A stretch of DNA of 20,888 nucleotides from an uncultured Microbacterium sp. (GCA_947647645.1 CANSLE010000011.1:1-20888), one strand, 5' to 3'. Numbered from the stretch's first letter, positions 13,402 through 20,478 are shown. The notes: generated by a model from the letters alone, not told the origin. Translations and numbers: made by a program.

Positions 13402-14037
13402 GTGCCTGACGCCCGTTTCCTCGTCGTGTTCGACGCCGACTCCACCCTGCTGCGCAACGAGGTCATCGAGCTGATCGCCGATGAGGCCGGCCGCGGAGCC
13501 GAGGTCGCCGCAGCGACCGAGGCGGCGATGCGCGGCGAGGTGGACTTCGCGACCAGCCTGCGCTCGCGCGTGCGGGAGCTGCGTGGTGTGCCCGTCGAGG
13601 CGTTCGATCGCGTGCGGGCGCGGGTGGAGCCCACCGCGGGTGCCACTGAACTGGTCGCGGCCATTCACGCCCGCGGCGGTCGCGCCGCCGTCGTCTCGGG
13701 AGGATTCCACGAGGTCCTCGACACGGTGGCGCCCGCCCTCGGGGTCGACCTCTGGCGCGCGAACCGCCTCGCGGTCGAGGACGGCGCCCTGTCCGGCCTC
13801 GTCGACGGAGAGATCGTGGATGCCGCGGGCAAAGCGGTCGCGCTGCGCGAGTGGGCCGCGGCATCCGGCGTCCCCCTGTCGCGGACCATCGCGATCGGCG
13901 ACGGTGCGAACGACCTGCAGATGATGGCGGCGGCAGGGCTGGGGCTGGCGTTCAACGCGAAGCCGGCCGTGCGCGAGCGGGCCGATCTCGTCATCGGCCC
14001 CGTCGACCTGCGCGAGGTCATCCCGCTGCTGCCCTGA
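13402..14037 (+). CDS. serB: phosphoserine phosphatase (HAD superfamily)
   Basis: Last step of serine synthesis, hydrolysis of O-phospho-L-serine. The 211-residue protein is a single HAD domain: motif I DADST (11-15) with nucleophile D11 and acid D13, motif II S99 in VVSGG, K144 as motif III lysine, and motif IV GDGANDLQM (166-174) with D167 and D171. NEVIELIADEAG (19-30) and SLRSRV (52-57) match the SerB cap. It has no N-terminal ACT domain, unlike the larger mycobacterial SerB2, so serine feedback through ACT is not expected. Start is GTG 13402; the next in-frame start would remove the catalytic DxD. It lies between glgC and a hydrolase with no pathway link. Confidence 0.92.
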   Translation: MPDARFLVVFDADSTLLRNEVIELIADEAGRGAEVAAATEAAMRGEVDFATSLRSRVRELRGVPVEAFDRVRARVEPTAGATELVAAIHARGGRAAVVSGGFHEVLDTVAPALGVDLWRANRLAVEDGALSGLVDGEIVDAAGKAVALREWAAASGVPLSRTIAIGDGANDLQMMAAAGLGLAFNAKPAVRERADLVIGPVDLREVIPLLP

Positions 14038-14075
14038 GCCCGCGCGACCACTCGGACGGTGTCGCAGCCCGGGCG

Positions 14076-14081
14076 TACCGT
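14076..14081 (+). promoter_or_regulatory. -10 box of the second hydrolase, leaderless start predicted
   Basis: TACCGT-GAACGC-ATG: 6 nt between box and the start at 14088. Confidence 0.45.
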
Positions 14082-14087
14082 GAACGC

Positions 14088-14792
14088 ATGGACGTCATCC
14101 TCATTCCCGGTCTCTGGCTCGACGCGTCCTCCTGGGACGACGTGCTGCCGCCACTGCGGGCCGCGGGACTCACCCCTCGACCGCTCACCATGCCCGGCGC
14201 CGGCGCCGCCGCCGTCGACAGCGCCGACATCGGCATCGCCGACTGGGTGGCGGCGACGGTCGCAGAGGTCGATGCGGCCGACGGCCCCGTCATCATCGTC
14301 GGTCACAGCGGCGGCGGCAACGTCGCGTGGGGCGCGGCCGACGCGCGGGCAGACAAGATCGCGCGGGTGATCCTGGTCGACACCGCCGTCCCTCACGATG
14401 GCGGGACCATCTCGGAGTTCCCGGTCGTCGACGGTGTCGTCCCGTTCCCGGGCTGGGATTTCTTCGACGACGAGGATGTCGCCGACCTCGATGTCGCGAC
14501 CCGCGAGCGCACGGCACGGCGGGCCCGCAGTGTTCCCGCTCGGGTCCCCACCGATGCGATCGCACTGCACGACCGGCGGCGGTACGGCGTGCCGGTCACC
14601 GTGCTCTCGGGCTCACTCGACGAGCAGCGATTCCGGGCGTTCCTGGCGCGGTGGGAGCCCTACGCCGAGGAGTTCGAGGCCATCACCGACACGGAGATCG
14701 TGCACCTCGGCACCGGTCACTGGCCGCAGTTCTCACAGCCAGCGCGACTCGGCACGGCGATCGTCTCCGCCGTCACCCGCGCCGGTCGATGA
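14088..14792 (+). CDS. alpha/beta-fold hydrolase (esterase-like)
   Basis: A small 234-residue alpha/beta hydrolase without an extended cap. It begins MDVILIPGLWLDASSWDDVL, where the PGLWLDASSW segment is typical of the plant salicylate/methylketone esterase-like group. Nucleophile S74 is in VGHSGGG (71-77), a likely acid is D178 in SGSLDEQ, and H211 is in GTGHWPQFSQP (208-218). It is shorter and of a different subfamily from the hydrolase at 7865-8764. Cytoplasmic, substrate unknown. ATG 14088 is the start; an upstream in-frame extension overlaps serB and is rejected. Convergent with fabG, with a 7-bp stem spanning the gap. Confidence 0.83.
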   Translation: MDVILIPGLWLDASSWDDVLPPLRAAGLTPRPLTMPGAGAAAVDSADIGIADWVAATVAEVDAADGPVIIVGHSGGGNVAWGAADARADKIARVILVDTAVPHDGGTISEFPVVDGVVPFPGWDFFDDEDVADLDVATRERTARRARSVPARVPTDAIALHDRRRYGVPVTVLSGSLDEQRFRAFLARWEPYAEEFEAITDTEIVHLGTGHWPQFSQPARLGTAIVSAVTRAGR

Positions 14793-14824
14793 GCGCGCGT
14801 CGAGGCCGGTCGAGTCCCGCGCTC
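14791..14824. terminator. bidirectional stem between hydrolase and fabG
   Basis: GAGCGCG (14791-14797) and CGCGCTC (14818-14824) can pair as a 7-bp stem over a 20-nt loop, just beyond both stop codons of the convergent genes. No T tract. Confidence 0.45.
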
Positions 14825-15533
14825 AGTGCCCCATGCCGAGACCGCCGTCGACGGGGATCACGGCTCCCGAGATGTACCCGGCATCCTCCGACGCCAGCCA
14901 GGTGACGACGCCGGCGACCTCGTCCGGCGTCGCGAAGCGGCCGGCCGGGATGGTGCGCTTGTACTCGGCCTGCGTGTCCTCAGGAAGTGCGGCCGTCATG
15001 TCGGTCTCGATGAATCCGGGAGCGACGACGTTCGCGGTGATCCCCCGTCCGCCGAGCTCGCGCGTCAGCGATCGGGCGAAGCCGACCAGGGCCGCCTTCG
15101 AGGACGAGTAGTTGATCTGTCCGGGCGAGCCGTAGAGCCCCACGACGCTGGAGATGAGGATGACACGGCCCCACTTCGCGCGCAGCATCCCCTTCGAGGC
15201 GCGCTTGACGACACGGAACGTGCCGCCGAGGTTGGTGGCCACCACGGAGTCGAAGTCGTCCTCGGTCATCCGCAGCAGGAGGGTGTCCTTCGTGATCCCC
15301 GCGTTCGCGACCACGATCTCCACGGGACCCAGCTGCCGCTCGACCTCGCTGAACGCGGCGTCCAGCGACGCGGCATCCGTGACGTCGGCACGCACGGTGA
15401 GAGCACCCTCCGGGCCCTCACCCGAGCGGGCGGTCACGGCGGTGCGGTAGCCCTCGGCCACGAAACGGGCGGCGATCGCGCGGCCGATGCCGCGGTTTCC
15501 GCCGGTGACGAGGACGACGCGATCGTGCGACAT
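14823..15533 (-). CDS. fabG: 3-oxoacyl-ACP reductase
   Basis: NADPH-dependent short-chain dehydrogenase that reduces beta-ketoacyl-ACP in fatty acid elongation. The 236-residue protein has TGGNRGIG (10-17) for cofactor binding, NAG (77-79), N101, S129 in ISSVVG, and the catalytic YSSSK with Y142 and K146. VAPGFIETDMT and ISGAVIPVDGGLGMGH close it as in FabG. The absence of a drug-type or sugar-type substrate loop and the length support FabG1-like (MabA-like) function, though SDR specificity is hard to read. ATG 15533 is set by GGAG 5 nt upstream. A TAGGCT -10 lies about 35 nt before the start, back to back with the promoter of the DUF4190 gene. In related genomes fabG often sits near DUF3099 and SURF1 genes, as here. 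Confidence 0.87.
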   Translation of the reverse strand: MSHDRVVLVTGGNRGIGRAIAARFVAEGYRTAVTARSGEGPEGALTVRADVTDAASLDAAFSEVERQLGPVEIVVANAGITKDTLLLRMTEDDFDSVVATNLGGTFRVVKRASKGMLRAKWGRVILISSVVGLYGSPGQINYSSSKAALVGFARSLTRELGGRGITANVVAPGFIETDMTAALPEDTQAEYKRTIPAGRFATPDEVAGVVTWLASEDAGYISGAVIPVDGGLGMGH

Positions 15534-15567
15534 GGAGGCTCCGTTTCGGTCGGGAGGTAACCGCCCC

Positions 15568-15573
15568 AGCCTA
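15568..15573 (-). promoter_or_regulatory. -10 box of fabG
   Basis: TAGGCT on the minus strand, 34 nt before the fabG ATG, leaves a short leader with a GGAG ribosome site. Confidence 0.4.
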
Positions 15574-15615
15574 CTCGGCGCCACCTCCCCCTCCCATCGG
15601 CGCGACGTGTCCCGA

Positions 15616-15621
15616 TAGGCT
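15616..15621 (+). promoter_or_regulatory. -10 box of the DUF4190 gene
   Basis: TAGGCT, 23 nt before ATG 15645. The short leader holds AGGAGAG as ribosome site. The divergent fabG box is 43 bp away. Confidence 0.4.
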
Positions 15622-15644
15622 GGCCGCATAGGACAGGAGAGAGC

Positions 15645-16133
15645 ATGACCGACGCGACGACCCCTCAGCCCTCGGACGCCGCGGCCACGCCGCCCGTGAC
15701 GCCGCCCACGCCCGTTCCGCCGCAGACGGACGCCCCTGTCTACGCCCCGCCGGCGCCGCCTGCGGGACAGACGTATCCTCCGACACCTCAGCCGCCCGCC
15801 TACCAACCGCCGACGGCGGCGCCGCCGTATGGTTCGGCACCGCACTACGGCGCGCCCGCACCGCAGACCAATGTGCTCGCCATCATCTCGCTGATCGCAT
15901 CGATCGTCGGCTTCATCTGGCTGCTCCCCTTCATCGGCTCGCTCGGCGGCGCGATCATGGGGCACATCTCACTGAACCAGATCAAGCGCACCGGTGAGAA
16001 CGGCCGCGGTATGGCGCTCGCCGGCGTGATCGTCGGCTGGGCCGGCGTCGCGATCGCCGTCCTCGCGATCGGTCTCATCATCTTCTTCATGGTCCTCGCC
16101 GCCGCCGCGAGCTCGCGCTACAGCACCTACTGA
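15645..16133 (+). CDS. DUF4190 domain membrane protein with Pro-rich N-terminus
   Basis: A 162-residue protein. Residues 1-74 are a low-complexity Pro/Ala/Thr/Tyr-rich cytoplasmic tail with repeated PP and YxPP steps. Then comes the DUF4190 membrane unit: a first transmembrane segment (about 76-104), a short conserved loop GHISLNQIKRTGENGRGMAL (106-125), and a second segment (126-154). The loop pattern G-H-x3-x-Q-I-K-x-T-G-E-x-G-R-G is the family's hallmark. The biochemical role is not known; actinobacterial members are often near cell-envelope or secretion genes. Start is firm from AGGAGAG. It precedes DUF3099 with a possible attenuating stem between them. Confidence 0.85.
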   Translation: MTDATTPQPSDAAATPPVTPPTPVPPQTDAPVYAPPAPPAGQTYPPTPQPPAYQPPTAAPPYGSAPHYGAPAPQTNVLAIISLIASIVGFIWLLPFIGSLGGAIMGHISLNQIKRTGENGRGMALAGVIVGWAGVAIAVLAIGLIIFFMVLAAAASSRYSTY

Positions 16134-16169
16134 GGGGCCCCGCCTCAGCCCGCCCGGCGTAGGCTGAGG
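16130..16169 (+). other. two mutually exclusive hairpins between DUF4190 and DUF3099 genes
   Basis: CCTCAG(CC) at 16143-16150 can pair upstream with CTGAGG at 16130-16135 (6-bp stem including the DUF4190 stop) or downstream with GGCTGAGG at 16162-16169 (8-bp stem). The second form hides the GAGGGG ribosome site (16166-16171) of the DUF3099 gene. TAGGCT at 16160-16165 is also a possible -10 for DUF3099, 9 nt before its GTG. Confidence 0.45.
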
Positions 16170-16174
16170 GGACC

Positions 16175-16549
16175 GTGAAAAGCTCTCGTCCCCAGTCCGC
16201 CACCTCGTTGCCGCGCGCACCGCGCGACGATGCGAGCACACGCATGACGAAGTACTTCACGATGATGATCATCCGCGTCATCTGCTTCGTCCTCATGGTG
16301 GCCATCACCCCGTACGGCTGGTACACCTGGCTGTTCGGGGCGGGCGCCATGTTCCTCCCGTATTTCGCGGTGGTCATCGCCAACGTCGCGTCGGGCGCTG
16401 CGGTTCGGGCCGTCGCCCCGGAACGCGCCATCGAGGCGCCGACGTCCGCGTCCCCCTCACCGTCGGTCCCCCGCACCGCGACGAGTCCCGCGGTCATCCG
16501 GATCGCGGAATCCTCCACCCGCCCGCCCGACCCGGCGGACGCGTCATGA
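16175..16549 (+). CDS. DUF3099 domain membrane protein
   Basis: A 124-residue protein. Residues 1-22 are a basic lead, then DDASTRMTKYFTMMIIRVIC (18-37) runs into FVLMVAI: the D..xRM.KY..MM.IR..CF pattern is the DUF3099 signature. Two transmembrane segments follow (about 29-48 and 52-75), and the rest (76-124) is a Ser/Pro/Thr-rich tail. Function unknown. The GTG start at 16175 has GAGGGG 3 nt upstream (close) and TAGGCT 9 nt upstream. Its stop overlaps the next gene's ATG as ATGA, and that gene overlaps SURF1 in the same way. The three genes are thus translationally coupled, suggesting a part in membrane or respiratory complex assembly. This last point is inference. Confidence 0.85.
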   Translation: MKSSRPQSATSLPRAPRDDASTRMTKYFTMMIIRVICFVLMVAITPYGWYTWLFGAGAMFLPYFAVVIANVASGAAVRAVAPERAIEAPTSASPSPSVPRTATSPAVIRIAESSTRPPDPADAS

Positions 16550-16749
16550 CCGCGGCGATCTGCTCGCGGGCAGGATGCCGCGACGGAGCCGTGTGGCAGG
16601 TGGTGTGGCGGAACCCCCGCATCCACTCAGCGGAACGACGGAAGATCTGGGCCGCGTGCGATGAGCATGTCGCCTACCTCCGCGACTACCTCGGCGCGCG
16701 CGATTTCCCGGTCGAGGTCATCCCCCTAGAGACGGAGATCACGACATGA
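16546..16749 (+). CDS. small Cys-rich hypothetical protein in the SURF1 operon
   Basis: A 67-residue soluble protein. C6 and C11 (ICSRAGC), then C38 and H41 (ACDEH), could bind one metal ion as C-x4-C / C-x2-H, in the manner of a zinc ribbon. Between them lies a well-formed VWQVVWRNPRIHSAERRKIW segment with aromatic and basic residues. No signal peptide or membrane segment is seen. The ATG overlaps the DUF3099 stop and its own stop overlaps the SURF1 start (both ATGA), which is good evidence that it is a real gene. I do not recognise a characterised family. Possible roles are metal delivery or a partner for DUF3099 or SURF1; none is shown. Confidence 0.8.
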   Translation: MTAAICSRAGCRDGAVWQVVWRNPRIHSAERRKIWAACDEHVAYLRDYLGARDFPVEVIPLETEITT

Positions 16750-17675
16750 GTCCGCGGACCGCGCAACAGTCCACCCTGCTGCGATGGACAGGATACGTGG
16801 CGATCGCGATCCTGTTCGCGGTCGTCTGTGCGTTCCTGTCGAACTGGCAGTTCACCCGCAACGCCGATCGCAGCCGACAGCTCGCGCTCATCGCCGCCAA
16901 CTACGACGCGACACCGGTGCCCCTCCGCGAGCTCATCGCCGCCGACGGCGTCTTCGACGCCGGCGACCAGTGGCATCCGGTCGCGCTCACCGGCGAGTAC
17001 CTCGCCGACAAGACCCTGCTGGCACGCAACCGCGCCCACGGCGGCACCAGCGCGTTCGAGGTCCTCGTACCGTTTCGCACACTCGACGGGGACGTCTTCC
17101 TGGTGGACCGCGGCTGGGTCGCACCCGGGTCGGCCGGGCCCGCGCCGGACGCCGTGCCCGCCCCGCCGCCGGGACAGGTCCAGGTCGTGGCCCGCCTCAA
17201 GCCCGGTGAGGCGCTGCCGAACTCAGGAAGATCGGCACCCGACGGGCAGGTCCCGACCATCAATCTGCCGCTGGTCGCCGACACCGCGGGCGAGCCGACC
17301 CTGATCACGAGCGCATACGGGTTGCTCGTCTCCGAGGACCCCGCGCCCGCCGACACCCCCCACGCGCTCAGATCCCCCTCCGACGATCCCGGCCCGTACC
17401 TGTCGTACGCGATTCAGTGGATCCTCTTCGCCGTGATGGGCTTCCTCTTCATCTGGTACATGATCCGGACCGAGATCCGTCATCGCCGGGAGGATGCGAA
17501 GGACGCCGCAGCCGACGGGGTCGACGGCCCCCCGCATCCTGATGCCCCTGCCGACTCGGCCCCCGCGTCCACCGAGACCGCCGCGGCTCGTCGCCGACGG
17601 AAGCGGGACCAGCGCCCGCGCGACCGCGACATGCGGGAAGAGGACGCGCTCCTCGACGAGCTGACATCCCGCTGA
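16746..17675 (+). CDS. SURF1-family cytochrome oxidase biogenesis protein
   Basis: Membrane protein needed for assembly of the aa3-type cytochrome c oxidase, probably heme a handling. The 309-residue protein has the standard layout: N-terminal membrane segment (16-33) with the conserved LSNWQFTRNADR just after it (31-42), a large extracytoplasmic domain with WHPVALTGEY and VDRGWVAP, and a C-terminal membrane segment within PYLSYAIQWILFAVMGFLFI, followed by a basic RTEIRHRR. The 65-residue tail after it is charged and Ala/Pro-rich, longer than in minimal SURF1 proteins. GDV..LVDRGWV is the family's second hallmark. The ATG overlaps the upstream small gene's stop. Ends at an 8-bp stem. Confidence 0.92.
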   Translation: MSPRTAQQSTLLRWTGYVAIAILFAVVCAFLSNWQFTRNADRSRQLALIAANYDATPVPLRELIAADGVFDAGDQWHPVALTGEYLADKTLLARNRAHGGTSAFEVLVPFRTLDGDVFLVDRGWVAPGSAGPAPDAVPAPPPGQVQVVARLKPGEALPNSGRSAPDGQVPTINLPLVADTAGEPTLITSAYGLLVSEDPAPADTPHALRSPSDDPGPYLSYAIQWILFAVMGFLFIWYMIRTEIRHRREDAKDAAADGVDGPPHPDAPADSAPASTETAAARRRRKRDQRPRDRDMREEDALLDELTSR

Positions 17676-17678
17676 GCA

Positions 17679-17709
17679 CCGACGCCCGGAGAGAACGCGG
17701 CGGCGTCGG
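17679..17709. terminator. bidirectional terminator between SURF1 gene and ABC-F
   Basis: CCGACGCC (17679-17686) pairs with GGCGTCGG (17702-17709): 8-bp stem, 15-nt loop, filling the gap between the two convergent stop codons. Confidence 0.6.
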
Positions 17710-17710
17710 A

Positions 17711-19309
17711 TCAGGCCAGCGTGATCAGGTCGATGTAGTCGCGACCCCAGATGTCCTCGACGCCGTCGGGCAGGATGAGGACGCGCTCGGGGTTCAGTGC
17801 CTGGACCGCGCCCTCGTCGTGTGAGACGAGCACGACGGCGCCCTCGTAGTGCGCGAGCGCGCCGAGGATCTCCTCACGCGAGGCGGGGTCGAGGTTGTTC
17901 GTCGGCTCGTCCAGCAGCAGCATGTTCGCCGACGACACGACGAGCGTCGCCAACGAGAGTCGTGTCTTCTCGCCGCCGGAGAGCACGCCGGCCGGCTTGA
18001 GCACGTCGTCGCCGGTGAACAGGAACGAACCCAGCACCTTGCGTGCCTCGGTCGCGTTGATGTCGGGCGCGGCCGACATCATGTTCTCGAGCACCGAACG
18101 GTTGACGTCGAGGTTCTCGTGCTCCTGGGCGTAGTAGCCGATCTTCAGACCGTGGCCGGGCTCGATGATGCCGGTATCGGCCTTGTCGACGCCGGCGAGG
18201 ATGCGCAGCAGCGTCGTCTTGCCCGCGCCGTTGAGACCGAGCACGACGACCTTCGAGCCGCGGTCGATAGCGAGGTCGACGTCGGTGAAGATCTCCAGCG
18301 ATCCGTACGATTTCGAGAGGTTCTTCGCCATCAGCGGGGTCTTGCCGCAGGGCGCCGGCTTCGGGAAGCGGAGCTTCGCGACGCGGTCCTCCTGACGGAC
18401 CTCCTCGAGACCGGAGAGCATCTTCTCGGCACGGGCGACCATCTGGTGGGCGGCGGCGGCCTTGGAGGCCTTGGCGCCGAAGCGCGCGGCCTGCAGCTGC
18501 AGCGCCGTCGCCTTCTTCTCGATGTTGACGCGTTCCTTCTTGCGTCGCTCCTCGTCGGCGACCCGCTGGCGCAGGTAGTTCTTCCAGTTCATGTTGTAGA
18601 CGTCGATGACCTGGCGCATGGCGTCGAGGTAGAAGACGCGGTTGACGGTCTCCCCCACGAGCTCGACGTCGTGGCTGATCACGATGAGCCCGCCCTTGTA
18701 GTTCTTGAGGAACTCCCGCAGCCACACGACGCTGTCGGCGTCGAGGTGGTTGGTCGGCTCGTCGAGGATCATCGTCTGCGCATCGGAGAAGAGGATGCGC
18801 GCCAGTTCGATGCGGCGGCGCTGACCGCCCGACAGCGTCTTCAGCGGCTGATCGAGGATACGGTCCGGCAGCGAGAGGTTGTGGGCGATGGATGCCGCCT
18901 CGGACTCGGCCGTGTAGCCGCCCAGGGCCTCGAAGCGCTCCATCAGGTTGCCGTAGCGGCGCATCGCCTTGGCGGCCACCTTCTCGTCGGCATCCCCCAT
19001 CTGCAGCGAGGACTCCTGCATCTGCAGAGCCAGAGTGCCGAGGCCGCGGGCGTCGAGGATGCGCGTGCGGGCGAGCATCTCGGGGTCGCCGGACCGCGGG
19101 TCCTGCGGGAGGTAGCCCAGCTCGCCCGAGCGCTCGACGCGGCCGTCGGCCGGGAGCAGGTCGCCGGCGAGCACCTTCGTCAGGGTGGTCTTGCCGGCAC
19201 CGTTGCGACCGACGAGGCCGATCTTGTCGCCGTCGGACACACGGAACGACACCTCCGACATGAGCGTGCGAGCGCCCACGCGGATCTCGAGATCGTGCAC
19301 GGCGAGCAC
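17711..19309 (-). CDS. ABC-F family ATPase (translation factor type)
   Basis: A 532-residue soluble protein with two ABC domains in one chain and no membrane segment. Domain 1 has Walker A GLVGRNGAGKTT (31-42), signature LSGGQRRR (159-166) and DEPTNHLD (183-190). The linker (about 235-310) is long, charged and Lys/Arg/Ala-rich, as in the tRNA-contacting arm of ABC-F. Domain 2 has GLNGAGKTT (358-366), LSGGEKTR (443-450) and DEPTNNLD (467-474). ABC-F proteins bind the ribosomal E site and relieve stalls (EttA, Uup) or give antibiotic protection. Length and single-species neighbourhood fit a housekeeping member rather than a resistance protein, but this cannot be settled by reading. GTG 19309 is chosen because the domain begins right after it; no ribosome site is seen. 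The ATG at 19322 is out of frame. Confidence 0.88.
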   Translation of the reverse strand: MLAVHDLEIRVGARTLMSEVSFRVSDGDKIGLVGRNGAGKTTLTKVLAGDLLPADGRVERSGELGYLPQDPRSGDPEMLARTRILDARGLGTLALQMQESSLQMGDADEKVAAKAMRRYGNLMERFEALGGYTAESEAASIAHNLSLPDRILDQPLKTLSGGQRRRIELARILFSDAQTMILDEPTNHLDADSVVWLREFLKNYKGGLIVISHDVELVGETVNRVFYLDAMRQVIDVYNMNWKNYLRQRVADEERRKKERVNIEKKATALQLQAARFGAKASKAAAAHQMVARAEKMLSGLEEVRQEDRVAKLRFPKPAPCGKTPLMAKNLSKSYGSLEIFTDVDLAIDRGSKVVVLGLNGAGKTTLLRILAGVDKADTGIIEPGHGLKIGYYAQEHENLDVNRSVLENMMSAAPDINATEARKVLGSFLFTGDDVLKPAGVLSGGEKTRLSLATLVVSSANMLLLDEPTNNLDPASREEILGALAHYEGAVVLVSHDEGAVQALNPERVLILPDGVEDIWGRDYIDLITLA

Positions 19310-19340
19310 AGCGGACGTCCATTCGTCGGGGATGGGAAAG

Positions 19341-19370
19341 GGCCCGGAGACGGGCCAGCCTCCCAGTCTA
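19341..19370 (-). promoter_or_regulatory. ABC-F promoter -10 and leader hairpin
   Basis: Minus strand TAGACT (19370-19365) is a -10 box, giving a leader of about 50 nt. Directly after the start site GGCCCG-TCTC-CGGGCC (19356-19341) forms a 6-bp GC stem followed by CTTTCCC. It could be a short attenuator of the type known before some ABC-F genes; evidence is thin. Confidence 0.4.
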
Positions 19371-19406
19371 CCGTCCGCGTCCGCCGCCGGCTGTCGCCCG
19401 ACTCGG

Positions 19407-19955
19407 TCCATGCGATTGCGCCCGCTCGCCGACGCCCTCGGAGCGCGGACGATACAGCTGGTGCCGCCCGCCGACGTCTCTCGGTCGGCGCGCACCGCGC
19501 TGCGACCGCACCCGGCGGTGCGGAGCGCCCGCGACGTGCCGTGGGAAGACGTCCTCGATGCCAACGCGGCCGTCTACGCCTGGACCCACGCGGACTGGTC
19601 GCCCGTGGCGCGGGACTTCGCGGCGGCGCTCTCCGAAGTCCTTGAGGATGACGTCGATCGGGAGGCGAGCAGTGCCGCCATCGTCGACGGAGAGATCGTC
19701 GCACTGGCGCTCGTGTATCGCGACTCGATTCCCCCGATTCTCACGACAGAGACCACGATGAGGCACACGAGCGACGGCGAGCGCCTCATCGAGGCCTGCG
19801 TCCGGCGTTCCCTCGACGTGCTCGCCGATGGCGGGGTCGACCTCGTCACCTTCGACGGCCACGTCAGCGATCCACACGTCCTCCCCGTGTGGGTGCGCCT
19901 CGCGCCGGGCGGACGCTGGTTCCGCCTCGTGGAGATCCCGCCGGCCGGCGGCTGA
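19407..19955 (+). CDS. hypothetical protein, possibly a degenerate GNAT fold
   Basis: A 182-residue protein that I do not recognise. ASSAAIVDGEIVALALVYRD looks like the central strand pair of a GNAT acetyltransferase, and GERLIEACVRRSLDVLADGG (the helix after) and VDLVTFDGHVSDPHVLPVWVRLAP resemble its C-terminal half, but the acetyl-CoA loop (R/Q-x-x-G-x-G/A) is missing. It would therefore not bind acetyl-CoA in the usual way. Codon use is GC-rich like its neighbours. ATG 19407 has no ribosome site, so the start is uncertain. It converges with a true GNAT gene with only 1 nt between the stops, and is divergent from the ABC-F gene, with TACCGT at 19369-19374 as a possible -10. Confidence 0.6.
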   Translation, partial: SMRLRPLADALGARTIQLVPPADVSRSARTALRPHPAVRSARDVPWEDVLDANAAVYAWTHADWSPVARDFAAALSEVLEDDVDREASSAAIVDGEIVALALVYRDSIPPILTTETTMRHTSDGERLIEACVRRSLDVLADGGVDLVTFDGHVSDPHVLPVWVRLAPGGRWFRLVEIPPAGG

Positions 19956-19956
19956 C

Positions 19957-20466
19957 TCACCCTGCGGCGCGGGTCATCCGCAGCTCTGGTACGCCATCAT
20001 CGACGCGCACGGTGCCGTCGGGTGCGAACCCGTGCTTCGCGTAGAAGGCCTGCGCGCGGGGATTGGGATCGGCCACCCACAGCGTGTGCGCGCGGGATGC
20101 CGGAGCCACCGCGTCCAGGAGAGCGGCACCCGCGCCGGTGCCGTGATGATCGGCGAGGACGTAGAGCACGTAGAGCATGCGATCGGGGGTGCCACCCGCA
20201 CGCTCGCCCTCCGGGGTGGGACCGGTCATCGCGATCCCGACGACCTCGTCGTCGATGAGGGCGACGGCCGCCACGACGTGCGCGAAGCGGGGGTCGTCAC
20301 CGAGCGCCGCGGTCCAGAAGCGCTCGCGCCGATCCACGAAATCGGGCGCGTCGAGGACCTCGTCCGACATGAGGCCGCGGTAGGTCTGCCGCCATCCCTC
20401 GACGTGCACGCGCGCCATGCCGGCGGCATCCGCGGGACGGGCGGAGCGAACGGTGAACGTCGTCAT
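19957..20466 (-). CDS. GNAT-family N-acetyltransferase
   Basis: A 169-residue acetyltransferase. It starts TFTVRSARPADAAGMARVHVEGWRQTYRGL-like (3-32 region), as in many GNATs of the RimI/YjbE type with the W-R-x-T-Y-R-G-L segment. The acetyl-CoA loop is LYVLADHHGTGAGAALLDAV (101-120), matching x-x-x-H-G-T-G-A-G. WVADPNPRAQAFYAKHGF (130-147) supplies the C-terminal N-x-x-A-x-x-F-Y-x-x-x-G-F motif. Substrate unknown. ATG 20466 has no ribosome site, but TACACT is exactly 6 nt upstream. Single gene with its own leaderless promoter; converges with the hypothetical gene. Confidence 0.87.
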   Translation of the reverse strand: MTTFTVRSARPADAAGMARVHVEGWRQTYRGLMSDEVLDAPDFVDRRERFWTAALGDDPRFAHVVAAVALIDDEVVGIAMTGPTPEGERAGGTPDRMLYVLYVLADHHGTGAGAALLDAVAPASRAHTLWVADPNPRAQAFYAKHGFAPDGTVRVDDGVPELRMTRAAG

Positions 20467-20472
20467 GACGCG

Positions 20473-20478
20473 AGTGTA
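20473..20478 (-). promoter_or_regulatory. -10 box of the GNAT gene, leaderless start predicted
   Basis: Minus strand reads TACACT-CGCGTC-ATG, 6 nt from box to start. Confidence 0.5.

Noticed and set aside
17849..19645. 598-codon open plus frame opposite the ABC-F gene
   Set aside because: Antisense to a gene with intact Walker and signature motifs in both domains; no recognisable product.
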